Below are positions 1 to 14,485 of a DNA stretch of 64,000 bases, piece by piece. Each line of letters opens with the position of its first letter. Position 1 is the stretch's first letter. Below the pieces are notes generated by a model. That model saw only the letters and a program-made list of their open reading frames with translations, had not been told where the DNA came from and made no database searches. The position numbers and the translations under genes are program-made. Source of the stretch: Amoebidium appalachense (taxonomy: Eukaryota; Ichthyosporea); the NCBI GenBank assembly GCA_963693365.1, contig CAVNZM010000008.1:3162001-3226000 (forward strand), written 5' to 3'.

Positions 1-628
1 TATAATTCCCACGTACCTGCACACACATGTACCACACACGCACACGAAGTGCACAAACTTTGGCCAGCGATGAGCACCCGACATATGCATGAACATGCAG
101 ATACAGTGGCACCCACACCACATGTTCACATACATTTTCCGCCACTGACACAGATACGCACGTACACACTGCACGGTGAGCATGATAACCTTGCCTTCAA
201 TAGTTCATACTTAAGATATAGTTGACCATTACGTGTGTGTGTGTTGGTGTGCGCGCGTGTGTGTATGTGTGTGTGTGTGCGCGTGTCTGCGCGTGCGCGT
301 GCACGTGCATTTACTTGTGTAAATGAGCATGATGAGGGAGGGGCGGGGGGGGGGGGGGGGGGGGGGGGAGGGGGGGGGGGGAGTAGGTAAGTGGGGGGGG
401 GGGGAGGGCAGGGAGGGGGGGAGGGAGAGGTCATAGAAATTGTTATAGGCATATAGTACACATTTACCGTGGACCTTGACAACACAAAGCAGACCTTGCA
501 AAGAACACACAAAAAGTATGCATTCGGTAGACTCTGAAGGGCACCAGCGCGAAGGGATGGGAAGTGTGTGTGTCTGTGTGTGTGTGTGTGTCTGTGTGTG
601 TGTGTGTGTGTGACTGTGTGTGTGTGAC

Positions 629-712
<84 letters not shown>

Positions 713-1041
713 GGCGGGGTCCGGGGTAGGTGGATGGGTGGGTGACGGGGGCAAAGGGGGGGAATATGCTAATATGCTTGATGATGACCAGGGGGCAAAA
801 CAGAAGCATCGTATTCCTCCGAAAGAAGGGGAAAAAAAAGAAAGAAAAAAAAAAGGAACGATTACAACCTTTGGTGGGTGGAAAAGAGACTCGGGTCACG
901 ATCACGCGCGTGCGCCGCTTCTGTGGGGGGACCCACCCACCTCTGCGGTAAACTGGGGAGGGGGGTGGAGAGGGGTATCACCAGGGGGGATTGTGCAGGG
1001 ACGTCGACTCGATGATATTTACTGCTCCCCACCCTCCCATT
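1..1041. repeat. Microsatellite and G-tract region, no gene seen
   Basis: Holds CA/TG-rich DNA, a G-rich block at about 336-427, a long (TG)n array at about 566-711 and an A/G-rich stretch near 825-860. The open frames here are translations of dinucleotide repeats (Thr-His or Val-Cys polymers) and show no protein-like composition. Confidence 0.8.
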
Positions 1042-1049
1042 TCAAATTC

Positions 1050-1232
1050 CAAAACCCCTACCAACATAGACCTTGCAGTAAAAGAAAAAAGATGGCCTGG
1101 TGCTGTACGTCCAGTACACTGTAGCACAGTCCTCCATGCCAGAGTCGATATCCAATGAGACCATGAACAAGGGATTTTTTGGGTTAAAATTGGGAGGGAG
1201 GGAGTAGCAAATGTCGATGTTTCCCCTGGTGG
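1050..1232 (-). CDS. Possible internal exon of an unrecognised gene
   Basis: On the minus strand, about 1090-1225 translates to a mixed, non-repetitive peptide containing NFNPKNPLFMVSLDIDSGME and DCATVYWTYSTRPSF, which looks like real protein amid low-complexity DNA. A plausible acceptor (CCACCAG) lies at its upstream side. I do not recognise the family, cannot fix the downstream donor, and see no partner exon that phases with it. It could be an exon of a gene running off the left edge, or chance. Confidence 0.25.
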
Positions 1233-1236
1233 CCAC

Positions 1237-1254
1237 ATTACCCCCTTCCTAGCT

Positions 1255-1286
<32 letters not shown>

Positions 1287-1809
1287 GGGGGGGGGGAGGG
1301 GGGCCACCATCCTCGGCAGACAGGGTGGGTGGGTCCTCTGTCATCCCCCCTCCCCCCCTTCCCGCCGGGTAGCTGCAGGGGTGATCGGCCCCCCCGTACA
1401 CGTGTCATTGACCAATCATCTCTTTTCCATCCACTTAGCTTGCTGTATTCGGTACGGTCAAGTGGCTATATATTATACTGACCTATGATTCATTGCATGC
1501 ATGTGCTTACCTTGCAGTGTTCGTGTGCGGGTCTGCGTGACGGAGATGGTATGTATGTGTGTAACAGCTGAGGATGAGTGTATCTGCATGTTCATGCCTG
1601 GTGCACAGTCCTGGTTTGTGCACCTCGTGTGCATGTGTGGTACATGTGTGTTCAGGTACGTGTGATATTTCCATACAAGGAACCTGCAAACCTTTTGAAC
1701 CGTTTTTTGCGAAATGAGCCCTTACGTGTGGCAGTGCGAGCGTGTGTGCGCGCACAGTATGGAGACTGGAGACGAGTCCCGCCCAGGCCAACGAAGGGAG
1801 GGAGGGGGA

Positions 1810-1849
<40 letters not shown>

Positions 1850-2052
1850 GGGGGGGGGGGGAGCTCGAGTATGACCGTACGGTGTAGCCTGAGTTTCAGG
1901 TGATCAAAGAGTCCTATCCACTGAATAACTTTCCATGTTTACGGTTTGGGAACTTGTATGTAAATTGCATCATGCATAGTACTATTGTATGATACGAAGA
2001 TTTTACTTAATCACGGCAGCTTTTTTTTTTCTTTTTTTTTTTTTTTTTTTGT

Positions 2053-2087
<35 letters not shown>

Positions 2088-2577
2088 AGAAAGAGGGGAC
2101 CCACCTGTCCAACAGGGGGAAGTGGGTCCCCTTCCCCCCTCCCCAAGGGTTCAAGCGCTATCCCCCGGCTCTCCCCGTTTCAAAACCAAGAATCCCCGAC
2201 GTTGTGCCGCATAAAGCAGATTCGGAGGCTACAGCTAAACACTTTTTTATTCAACTCAGCGACGCCATGAAACAGAAAGGTGTCAAGTCAAGTTTTTGAT
2301 ACACATTCTACAGCCTCCCGGAATTCCCTTACAAGGTGCCGGTGTCTTGGGTCTACATACTATATGTCATGCCAATTCAATTTTCAAAGAGATTTACTTT
2401 CTAAGTCTACCCAAGTGGCCATGCACACCAGGAGTTATTCACTTATACTTAAATGCTTTCGAAGTCATAATCTATATCTACCTTCAATGATTACTGATTA
2501 GAGTTCAACTCAAAACTAATTGCCATCAAGCGTAACACAGCCCCCCCCCCCCTCCCCCCCCCCCCCCCTCCCTCCCC

Positions 2578-2621
<44 letters not shown>

Positions 2622-2885
2622 CCCGCGGATTCCACCACCATATACGCACAAACACACCTGCCAACTTTCAAAAACAAAATGGTTTTCTATGTGTTATTAT
2701 TTGCAATCTTCGTGAAATTTAAGACCAACAGATATCTTGAAAAAGCAAAACAGGCACCAAGAAAAAGTTTCAACGATCCAAAGAAAGACCTTCTCATGTG
2801 AAGACCAAAAACCAGTTTGGAAAAAAAACAAGAGAAAAAACATGGCACGAAAACACACACACACATGCATCATCACCACAAACGC
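1237..2885. repeat. Homopolymer-rich spacer, no gene supported
   Basis: Contains G tracts at about 1256-1303 and 1801-1860, a T tract followed directly by a G tract (about 2021-2086), and C tracts at about 2540-2623. A short non-repetitive frame at about 2150-2299 (+) reads like protein for some 38 codons (PDVVPHKADSEATAKHFFI) but has no identifiable partner. Otherwise I see nothing coding. Confidence 0.6.
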
Positions 2886-5735
2886 CTACGAGTCCACCTC
2901 CAGTGCCACTGACGCGAGGGGCAAACTCAAGTTTACAACATTGACACCGCTGTGTGTGGACTTAGACTGCAGGGGTTTGGCCTTGGGCCGATACGTCTGC
3001 CCGTAAATAGTCTCAACACTCGTCGACGGGACAAAGACATTCTCATATCCACCCGACACACCCACCGTCGCGCCCTTTTCCGCAACCGATTTCTCCTTTT
3101 TGTTCGACTCGACAACCACCGCCGCCACCTCCGTACGCGTGCTGGACGCAGGAATGTCGACATTGGCCATTTTTGGGAATTCTTCAGCCAATGAACTGCA
3201 AGAACGGTCCGCGTTCGCAACGCCGTGATCGCCGCCACGCACAGACATGCTTGAGCCGCGACCCGCCTGTTTGCGCGACAACGAGAAGAGAATTCGACGC
3301 CACACGCTACGTTTCACGGCACCGCCCGTTGCACCCACTGCCGCAGGAGGTGTGTGTTGTGATTTCTTTTCCCGTCGGTGGACTTTGAGCACATCCGAGC
3401 CCAAGGGGAACCACATCTCCTCCTGCACCAAGTCGGTGTTGCTCACACCGTCACCCGTCGAGTTGACGAAGTCGCGCAAACGGCCGTTTTCTTCCGCCGA
3501 CAGTACGAATTCCGCTGCGTGAGTGAAAAGATCATTTGCCTTTTTTAGGCAAAGATTCTGTGACGGGCACCTAGACGCGGGCGGCCCGGATGGCTGCACG
3601 GTGGGGAAAAAGTCCGAGAGGCTGGGCGGCGCGAGGAACCTGCGGGGTTTCGTAGAGAGGGGGGGTCCCTTATAGCGGTACAGGCCGGTGGCGGGGTCAA
3701 CGGCATAGAGTGGAAGGAGGGCCCAAGCGTGAAGGGCCACCTGTTCAATGGCCGATATGACATAGTCGAGAGAATCATCGTCTGTGTAGAAATTGAACGT
3801 GAGACGCACGGCGCCGGGCTGTAGAACGCCGGAGGGAGGTTCGCTAGCGTCACCTACATTGATCCACGGGATGGGGTAGAGGATGGATTGTTGGCTCGAG
3901 CTGTCAAATGACCCCGCACCTACTTGGATCCCGAAGATGTCGCTCAAAACAGCTGCTACGTAGTTGTGATGCAAGTATCGCTTGCTGGGCTGGCCATCTG
4001 AGTTGGAATCAACGGTGGGGTCGATGACGTTGAAAGTGAGGAAGGGTAGGCGCGTCGGGCCGTAGTAGGCAAGGAACTGGCTGCCTCCCAGTTCGATAAA
4101 AGGGTGGTGGGACCAGCTGCGTAGTGCCCTGTTTAGGGCCCTCCTCCCCCGACTGTGTATGGTGTCCCCACCAACCATCTCCTTCAATCTCAAAACGAGC
4201 CCCAGGCGGATGGCCGCGAGCGAAAGCGCGGCGTCATTGGGATGTTGGGAAACGAGGCTCATGCCCTCTGCGAAACTCTTTTTCGTGACAAACACACTGC
4301 TTGCTTGCGGCCCACCGACAAAATGATCCCCGCGGAAAAACAGCCCCGTGATGTTGCTCATGTCCATCGCGACGTGTGGCGCGGCGAGGGTGTAATCGCA
4401 GAACACTTCAAACCCGTGACTTCTTAGCATGGATGCGGCGGGGGGCACGTCCACCGCCACCCCTGTCAGGGCACATGCCGCGCTGATGAGTGCTAATTTA
4501 ACACTACGACGAGAAAACTTTTGCGCAAAATATTGAATGTCGACCGCTTCGAGCGTACCCGTTTCCGAATTTGCCAACATGCGCACGACTTCTGCGCCCG
4601 TCATTTCGAAAAGAGACTGGTGGTAGTCGGGGGTGAATGGACACAATAGAACGACGGGCCGCTGATCGGGATCGGGGAAAGTTTTGTCGGTGCTTTCCCG
4701 TAGAGATGTCCACTGAATAAGGGGGGAGAGGGGAAAAGACAAAGGGTGAGTGCACGTATTATGTTTTCAGGTTTGAATTCAGATGGCTGCACAAGATTTC
4801 GATGGTAGAGTCAAGGGTGCTTGTCATCAAATGAACGTGTGGTCAACTACATGTAAATATATTGTGGAACATGAGTCGTAAGCTACTTTCAGAGAGGTTA
4901 ACACGTGTGCAAAAACAAGTACGTCTGCGTCACAACACCCGGTGCACACGTTGGCAACACATTTCTGCATGCACACACACGCGCGCGCGTGCGCGCGTCG
5001 ACTTCCGCACACAGGTAGACGCACACACGCACAAAACACAAAAGCACAGGCACACACACCACACACACAGCTTTCATACGGAACACACACAAATACCGTC
5101 ACAGTCACACACACAGTTGTCAGAACGCCCACTCGAACACGAATGGGTGGGCACGAGTGACTGGGCAAACATGCATATGAAGTGTAGCGGAAAACTCAAA
5201 CACACGAACAACCAACACAGGCGAGCAGCCACACATAAAGCGCACCAACCTGGATAATGCTGTTGATAACCACTTCGTTTCCACCTGCATAGAACGACAC
5301 TGCGTGCCTTTTGCTCTCCCCACCCACTGCACACAATACCGTTTCTTTCACTTCTTCCATCAACCCTCCTGTCGCCCTTCCACTGAGCGCCTGTTGCTGT
5401 TCAGATACACTACCATGGATAGGAGACACGGCAGCAAGCATAAACGCCTCAATAAACGTCAGTTGACGAGAACATGAGGTGGAGTCTACGCTATAAAGCC
5501 TCCTGTTTCCAAACGGTGTTGATGTGACTGCATGACGCCCCAAGATTGATTTTTGAATCCGTGAAATTAGGCGCTCAAGGTCGCGTGGGTGTACGTCTGA
5601 GTCCATGGCAGTGCGTGTGCGCTCTGGGGCAAGGTCCAGATACGCCTGGATGTGCTCTGTATTGTTCATGTTTACGTTGTGTGTATTGTCCAAGAATAAG
5701 GGATCTTGTGAAGCACGGTAGATGTGGTGAAGCAC
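2886..5735 (-). CDS. Class V aminotransferase-like protein, probable PLP-lysine-less pseudoenzyme
   Basis: Two exons: 5735-5250 and 4712-2886, joined in phase 0 (donor CAG|GTTGGT, acceptor TTATTCAG|TGG), giving 770 aa from the first ATG. An ATG at 5669 is an alternative start. Exon 1 has the N-terminal helix and the GG.EVVIN segment typical of fold-type I, class V (cysteine desulfurase-like) enzymes. Exon 2 carries the large domain, with DYTLAAPHVAMDM at about residues 267-279. Next comes GDHFVGGPQASSVFV, where relatives I know read roughly SPHKFVGGPGTPGVLV. The Schiff-base lysine is therefore replaced by His (codon 4323-4325). The last 200 residues are a Ser/Lys-rich extension. With Lys missing, ordinary PLP chemistry is doubtful, and a structural or regulatory role is an inference. 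It could also be a decaying paralogue, but the frame is fully open. Confidence 0.8.
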
Positions 5736-6420
5736 GGTAGATGTGGTGGCTGTATGTGTGTGCGAGAAGATGGTGTTGTGGGCTTGAACGGAACTCTATG
5801 TGAAAATAAAAACTCTAAGAAACTATAATACCTTTTTATCTTTGCTACACATCACATCACGGGAAGTTTAGAAACTAAGAACAGACTACAAAATTGACAC
5901 GCTTGAAGTTTGCTGCCTCGTTTTGCCAATGTAAGTTTTATGTCGTAGACTCGTAGTGCGCGCTGGCGCCGCTGATTGGTTTATTCATGAACAATAGGAA
6001 TTGTTGATTCGATAAGTGTCATGCAACACCAATGGCATAAAAAAGAACATCCACTATCCAGATATTCACGATCGAGATGGCTTCTATCACAGCATTGCAG
6101 AAACTCTCTTTGCAACCACAAAATATTTCCTCAAATATAATTGTATTCGGGTAAGACATTACATAGTAACTTTTCTTCTATCAGCACTTTCTGGACTGAG
6201 AAGGTTGAAACGGTTGGGGTTGCGAACTTTGATAGTAGTACATAACTTCACTGTGCCGGGCCCGGCGCCAAACCCGATTGGGCCATTGAAAATGGATGGA
6301 TGATGGTCGGAATGTGCTTAAACGCGATTTGATTCGCTTAACGTCTGCTTTGTTCTCGTTGTGGAATGTAAACAAATACTTGACAGTCAGTGATGAACGA
6401 TGGTATGCGTGACGTCACAC
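5736..6420. promoter_or_regulatory. Promoter-like region upstream of the aminotransferase-like gene
   Basis: Low in simple repeats compared with its flanks. It holds GGCGCC followed by GATTGG (about 5965-5979) and a second copy, GGCGCCAAAC then GATTGG (6264-6281), i.e. CCAAT boxes paired with an E2F-like core. The first pair lies about 230 bp upstream of the aminotransferase ATG at 5735. No TATA box is assigned. The role as promoter is inferred from position and motif pairing. Confidence 0.45.
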
Positions 6421-7005
6421 AACAGAACAGACTTCAACAGAGGACAGCTGTGTGTGTGAAAGCACAAAGAGTTTTCACGAACGCTGGCTAGCCTGATTGA
6501 AAGCTGGCGGGGATAAAAAAACGTTTTCTACAAACCCCCGACAGCCTGCCACCTGCCTGTGCAAAGATTATAACATGTGAGCAGCTCATGTGAGCCGAAT
6601 ATTTGACAAACAAGGCGTCCATATTCATAATAATCACGGACAATGCAATTGGCCTGATGTTATCTTGTAGATGTAGTACTGCGATCGGATAGCTATTACA
6701 TGCGCCTTTTTATGGACGAGCTTTGTATGTGTTTTTTTCTTTTTATGTCTGTCACCTAATGGTATCAAACTTGAGTTTAAGGCTGTTTGAGTGTGGCCGT
6801 TTGCGCGGGCATGTGTGACTGCCACGGATTGCGTTAGTGTGCAGGTATATATGGCAGTGTGCGTTTGGTACTGCCTGCATGTCAAATGTGTGTGTCTGTG
6901 CATGTATGTGTGTTTTTGTGTTCGTCACGGCGTGTGTGTATGGCGTTTGTAATAATGTGTGTGCCACAGGTAGACAATGCACATACACATGTGTGTGTGT
7001 ATACG

Positions 7006-7095
<90 letters not shown>

Positions 7096-7512
7096 ATGTG
7101 TGTGTGTCTGTGCGTGTGCGTGTCAGTGTGTGTGCGTGCACATATGCGTGCGTGAGCGAGTGTGTGTGTGAGTGTGAGTGTGTGCGCGCTTGTGTTTCTG
7201 TTTCAAACTTTTGTGTAACAGTGTGCTTCGCAGTACGTCTGGACATACACACACCATGCTTGGGAACTATTATGTGTGCGTGTGAACACATGTGTGTTGT
7301 GTGTGTGTAGCGTACAGGGGTGCGCACACGTCCGAGGTCGGTTTACTCAGCCACCTTAAGTATTATTATGAATGTCCAGCGAAATCTGGCGGGGCTCGGT
7401 CTGTACTGTAGGGAGGTTGATAATAGGCGGTCCGCGGGGCCGGTACACACTCAAATACACCGGTACTCAATTAGAAAGGTTAACAACAAAACTACACACA
7501 AACACACACACC

Positions 7513-7550
<38 letters not shown>

Positions 7551-7609
7551 CGCACACACACTCACACACCACACACACACACACACACACACCGTGGGCC
7601 ACAAACACA

Positions 7610-7657
<48 letters not shown>

Positions 7658-7800
7658 CACACGGACACACGGACACGAACACATACTAAACTCACACGTG
7701 AATTGCAACCGGCGGCTAAACTGTGTGAGTGCCCGTTACGGCAGGCCGGAATCGAGTGGAGAAGGGGGGAGGGGGGAGGGGGGGGAGGGGGGGGGGGCAC
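6421..7800. repeat. (TG)n / (CA)n microsatellite block
   Basis: Includes a long (TG)n array at about 7007-7094 and interrupted (CA)n arrays at about 7498-7660, with a G tract at about 7765-7798. Long open frames here are dinucleotide-repeat translations only. The stretch 6421-6840 is unique sequence in which I see no supported exon. Confidence 0.8.
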
Positions 7801-8145
7801 ACTGACACGTGTGAACGTCGATCCACAGTTGGTTTTTGCAGTGGAGATATGCCCTTCAGAGCTGAAGTGCGATAGAATGTAGGATATCGATCACACCCGG
7901 GCCGGATGTCATTATTAGCCTAATAATACTTGCTCATTTTTTGTAAGTTAAAAAGGCGAAGGGATTCATTTCGGAACGAAAATGTGCGAATCCCTCCAAA
8001 GTTCCACCCCATGCTTTAATCCAGGTTTCTCCAGCTACTAGAATCTTTCTCTAAGGGACCCTTGATTTTGAAACGGGAAGGAGGGTAGTAGTAACTTTGG
8101 GTGGGTGGGTGGTGGTGGTGGTGGTGGTGGTGGTGGTGGGTGTGC

Positions 8146-8179
<34 letters not shown>

Positions 8180-8455
8180 GGTTCCGCGCGGGGGGAGGGG
8201 GGAGGGGGGGGAGGGGGGGACCCATCCACCCCACAGGATGGCATGATGGCTACATTATTCAAGATCATTGAATGACCTGATAATATATTAGTGCTATGAT
8301 TTTGCAGCGGTTTACACATCGCGCCATATTACTCCCAATCATTTTAAAACCGTAACTAATAAAGGTTACCTGGGACTCCCCAATCACGTCATGAACTCAG
8401 GCTACACCCTCTGGTCATATGCTCGACCCCCCCCCCCCCCCCCCCCCCCCCCCTT

Positions 8456-8486
<31 letters not shown>

Positions 8487-9236
8487 CCCAAGGGCCTCCC
8501 CCTCCCCCCCCGGCCCTCCCTCAGGTTCGCGGGTGTGGGCGGGACTTGTCTCCCATTGCGCGCGCACACAGGCACACGCTTTCACATGTGTTTAATTCAC
8601 ATGTACCGATATGATGCACACGCATGTATCACTCATACACACACACGAGCCGCACAAAACCAGGGACACGTACATTAAGGTGAACGTGCAGAAATTTGAT
8701 ATATACTCACCCACACCACACTGCACGTGCACATATGTATATTCCCCGCCACACAGACAAGCACACAAACACTGCAAGGTGTGCACGATTAGATGACCCA
8801 TAGTTTAGTAATAGTTTACTGTAACAAATACAAACGCTTCAGTTAGGTAGAAAAGAGATGTTTAAATTTGGCGGGGGGAGGGGGGGGGGAGGGGGGGGAG
8901 GGGAGGGGAGGTACCACCCCATGGGCGTCGATATTTACTACATTCCCAACCTCCCTCCCCATTCGTATTAAAAAATCCAGAGTAACACCACCTGCGGGAC
9001 CTCCTCCCCCCAACCTTTCACTCCTGATTTCTTCCTTTCTTCGAAGACTAGGCCTTATTGCCTCGCCCTAAAATTCTGAAATTCTCCCTTCTTTCGTTTT
9101 TCACTGCTTGTTTACAAAAAACAACCGTAAGGCCTTAAACTGCGACCCCCCCCCCCCCCCCCCCCCCCCCTCACACCCAAAAACATGCACAAAAAGTCAC
9201 TGGCTTAGTCGTCGATACAGGTGTATTGGATGCCAA

Positions 9237-9273
<37 letters not shown>

Positions 9274-9664
9274 CCGGGGATGGGCACTCTTTCCGTGATA
9301 GCCACTATGATACTCTTCCTGCATATATGCAATACCAGTGCGCATCCGAATACACGTGTTCTTTTGTACTGCATGTAGTGCGTCATTAGCGCCCTCCCCC
9401 TTCATATCTACCCCACCACTACCACATCTGTAGACCCTACTACAATCGTCCATATCTCCCAGTGCGGCACCGGGATCCCCCCTACCCATTCCGAACCAAT
9501 ATATTTCGTGAGTCGAATTCGAAGCCGTTACCATGGCACAGTCTCACAACTCCTTCCTGAACAGAATCTCCCTTTTCCCCCTTTTGTCTATTCACCTAAC
9601 CTTTTGAGATGTTCTCCAATCGCCTGCTTCTCTACCCCTCCACGCTCAGCCTCTTCTGCCGTAG

Positions 9665-9717
<53 letters not shown>

Positions 9718-9788
9718 AGAGTACATCAGAGTTTCCCTCCTTCTCTCTCTCTCTAACTCTCCGTCTCTCTCTCCTTCCCCCCCCCCCC

Positions 9789-9829
<41 letters not shown>

Positions 9830-10750
9830 ATATCCCTCTCCCTCTCCCTCTCCTTCTACCCCCCCCCCCCTCATCTGTCCTTCTCCCTCTCCCTCTCTCT
9901 TCCCTCCACTATCTCTCTATCTCTTCCCCCCCCTCCCCAGTCTTCCTCACCCTCTCACTCTCCTCTTCCGCCCCCTTCTCCTCTTTCTCTTTTCCTTTCC
10001 CCGTCTCTTTTCGTCACCATCTCTCTCTCTCTCCCCCCGACCCCCACCCCTCTCCCCCCTTCCCCCCCCACCCCTCCCGGAAAAAACCAAAAAGAATGAA
10101 TGTATGCACCAGTGAGATCAAAGTACCACGTCTGCACTTATTCACACATAGCCAACCAGCTCTCAGTTTGGGCCATCGGTTAAACGGCTTGGGCCAATTT
10201 TCTTCCTGACTGGGTATGCATATACCCCCGCCCCCCCCATTCTCCGCTTCCCCCTAGCCCCCCCCCCCCCCCCCCCCCCCCACACATGCCCCCACGCCCC
10301 ACCCCCCCAAACACACGTACACCCACACACACCAACCCCCCCTTCATCAAGCCCCTCCCCCTCAGAATCTGATGCAGATTCCCCTCATTTGAATTGTAAA
10401 AAGTAAACTCCACCATCAACTCTCAGATGATTGCACATGTATACCTGCCAATCCTCGGTCCCTTTTAGGCTCTCTTAAGGCTTCCTGTCACTTTGTGCGA
10501 GCCGTGACCCCCCCCCCCCCCCCTCCCCTCCTCCCCCCCCCCCCCCCCCCTCCCTCCCCCCCCGAGCCCCTCCCATCTTTTCCCCCCTTCACCTCCCCCC
10601 CCCCTCCCCCTCCTCCTCCCCCCGCCTCCCCCTTAAACCCCCCCCCCCCCCCCCCCTCCCCCTCCCTTCCCCCTCCCCCTTCGTCACATCAGGTCGGAGT
10701 GGACCTCGGGATCCGGAGGGCATTGTGGGAGGAGGACAGGGGTGCACTGA

Positions 10751-10789
<39 letters not shown>

Positions 10790-10806
10790 TTTTTTTTTTT
10801 GGGGGT

Positions 10807-10847
<41 letters not shown>

Positions 10848-11289
10848 GGGGGGGGAGGGAGGGGGGGGGGGGGGGGGGGGGTCGTGTGGGTCTCGGGTCT
10901 CAAGGTTCTTATCTAGAATGGCCATGGGTGCCGGTGAGGTAGGTGAACGTTCGTGTTCGGAGGGAATTTTTAAACTGTTCATTTTATAAAAATAAACTGC
11001 ACAGCTTTAATTCCCTCTTGGCACGATAGCCTTTTAAACCATGCATCGCCGTGTATGACTCAGGATCACCAAAGCCTTCACCAGGGATATAAGTATACAC
11101 TCTCATTCTGACTCCGTCGAGCACTGCAAACCGAACCTCACCACGAGCACTCTACAAAAATTCTCTAGCCCAATAAAATTACCTACTTAACCGTGAATAT
11201 GCACACATCGTCCCACAATATATGTATACATGTATATACGCACTCACACCAAGTCTGGTCATGGGTAGACACGCTTAATTTCCAGCTGA
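7801..11289. repeat. C/G homopolymer desert, no gene supported
   Basis: Contains (GGT)n at about 8108-8140, G tracts at about 8159-8220, and C tracts at 8429-8489, 9147-9170, 9240-9271, 9665-9716 and 9777-9829. CT-rich DNA follows to 10080, then C tracts at about 10260-10280 and 10507-10680, and a C-T-G composite at about 10751-10880. Frames are polyproline or polyglycine. The stretch 10890-11260 is unique AT-richer sequence in which I see no exon. Confidence 0.75.
10751..10880. repeat. Adjacent poly-C, poly-T, poly-G composite tract
   Basis: About 40 C, then 10 T, then a G-rich tract of about 80 nt with few interruptions. The complementary C and G arms flank a T loop, so the segment can fold back on itself or form G-quadruplex/i-motif structures. 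No coding signal overlaps it. Confidence 0.8.
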
Positions 11290-11706
11290 TCACGACCATA
11301 TGCGCGTCTGGTTCCCACCACGACTGCGCATGCTAGCGCTCTCACAATCATGATCACCAGAGTCCACACTGACTTCCGACTTGAACTTGCAATCCGCCAA
11401 TAACCCAGATTCACCATGATAAACACCTGCACAGGCCATAAACCGGACATTGTTGCAGGGAGACCCATCAATTCCGGCCATGTCGCAGGAAGACGCGGTT
11501 TTACCACACAGAACAGGCTCATACTTAGTGTCGTCAGCGCAGAAATACTGGTCGATTTTGTTGTTGTTTTTCGATGGCTTTGTCGCAGCATAGCATGGCC
11601 TGCAGCTGAGGTTTGGAGATAGACATTGCGAATATGGCGGTCTTGGGGGTGCACTGACTCAAGAGTTTTTCCGCGTTGCCCAGTTGACACTCCATCGTAT
11701 GAACCT

Positions 11707-11791
<85 letters not shown>

Positions 11792-12104
11792 TATACACGG
11801 TTCACCATCGATACCAAACATGTCGCAGGAGCCAGCTGTAGCGTCCAGACCACACAGCTCCAACTCGTCGTAATCACCACAGCAGTTAGCCTCCACCTTG
11901 GAAATAGAAGTACTGCTTGCACCAACGTTAACTGCTCCTTGCTTGGAATAAACACGGTGTAGTCCCTGTGTGCGCCACTGCTCCGGTTGGCGCGATTCGT
12001 AGGATTCTTGACGTTGGTAGGGTGCAAACCCAGGCCTGGGCCTGGCCTCGGTACCCGGGTGAGGCAAGGGCTACCACGCCCACAAAGAGCACAGAAAGAA
12101 GCAT
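11290..12104 (-). CDS. Secreted cysteine-rich protein with a duplicated module
   Basis: Minus strand. A signal peptide (MLLSVLFVGVVALASPG) starts at 12104. The mature part ends one exon at 11799 and resumes at 11605 (acceptor AACCTCAG), running to a stop at 11290 with matching phase. The two exons carry related modules: CGDYDELELCG...SCDMFGIDGEPC and CADDTKYEPVLCG...SCDMAGIDGSPC. The signal-peptide frame and the mature frame differ by one base near 12045-12060, so a base error or a small undetected intron lies there. The intron donor at 11798 runs straight into a (GT)n array. The module is unknown to me. The spacing Cys-Gly-x(4,6)-SCDM-x-GIDG-x-PC suggests disulfide-bonded extracellular repeats. 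Further upstream exons are possible. Confidence 0.55.
11702..11787. repeat. (CA)n microsatellite in an intron
   Basis: About 43 CA units. On the coding (minus) strand this is (GT)n starting a few bases after the donor of the Cys-rich gene. Confidence 0.95.
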
Positions 12105-13584
<1,480 letters not shown>

Positions 13585-14234
13585 TCATATCTGCATTACA
13601 TCACTATCAGCACCCTCTTTCGCCGCCACACCCTCCCCCCTCTCCCCCTTTTCCCCCTCCCCCTCCCCCTGTACCATTTTTTTCTTCTGATGTCTCTTTC
13701 TGTTTCCAGCGTTCTTTCTCTGCACATCCCCATCCAACAACATCCCCTCCCCACCGTCCCCACCGTCCCCGCACGCCATTTCAACATCTTTATCTTTTGT
13801 CAGCTTTTGCTTTACCCCATTTTCATTCTTCTGTTTCGCTGCATTTTGGACATCCGGACCGACAGGTTTTGGTTTTGGTGGCCTTCTAGGAGCTTGGTAG
13901 CTGGATTGTGTTCTTGGTCTGAACCTGCCAGCTTTTCCCCTGCCTCCAAACGTGATTTCGGCCGGGATTCTCATTGTGCGCATGCTCTGTGTCAGCTGTT
14001 CGATGTCCATACTGTCCCCTTGGCTGGGATGCGGCGCCGACGGTGTTCCTGTGCACATGCCCATTTCGTAAACTTTTCAAAAGAAATATATATAAAAAAA
14101 AAAAACTTGGCCCCCCCCCCCCCCCCCCCCCCTCCCCCCCCCCCAACACACACACACATTTGGGCTTAGATTTATCGTACACACATACTGTCCTAGAATA
14201 TAAGAGTTCACCCCAAAGGGCCCGTTGTGTGTGT

Positions 14235-14304
<70 letters not shown>

Positions 14305-14423
14305 TGTGTGGGCGTATGTGTGTGTGTGCGTGCACGTATGTGTGCATGAGCGAGTTTCTCCCCCCCCCCCCCCCCCCTCTCTCTCTGTGTGTGTGTCTGT
14401 GTGTGTGTGCACGCGGTGTGTGT

Positions 14424-14485
<62 letters not shown>

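Noticed and set aside
560-1124. Long frames of alternating Cys-Val or His-Thr
   Set aside because: Direct translations of (TG)n/(CA)n arrays; the same occurs at every dinucleotide array in the window and on both strands.
9605-10115. Long polyproline/polyserine frame
   Set aside because: Translation of C and CT tracts; no complex sequence, no splice or start context.
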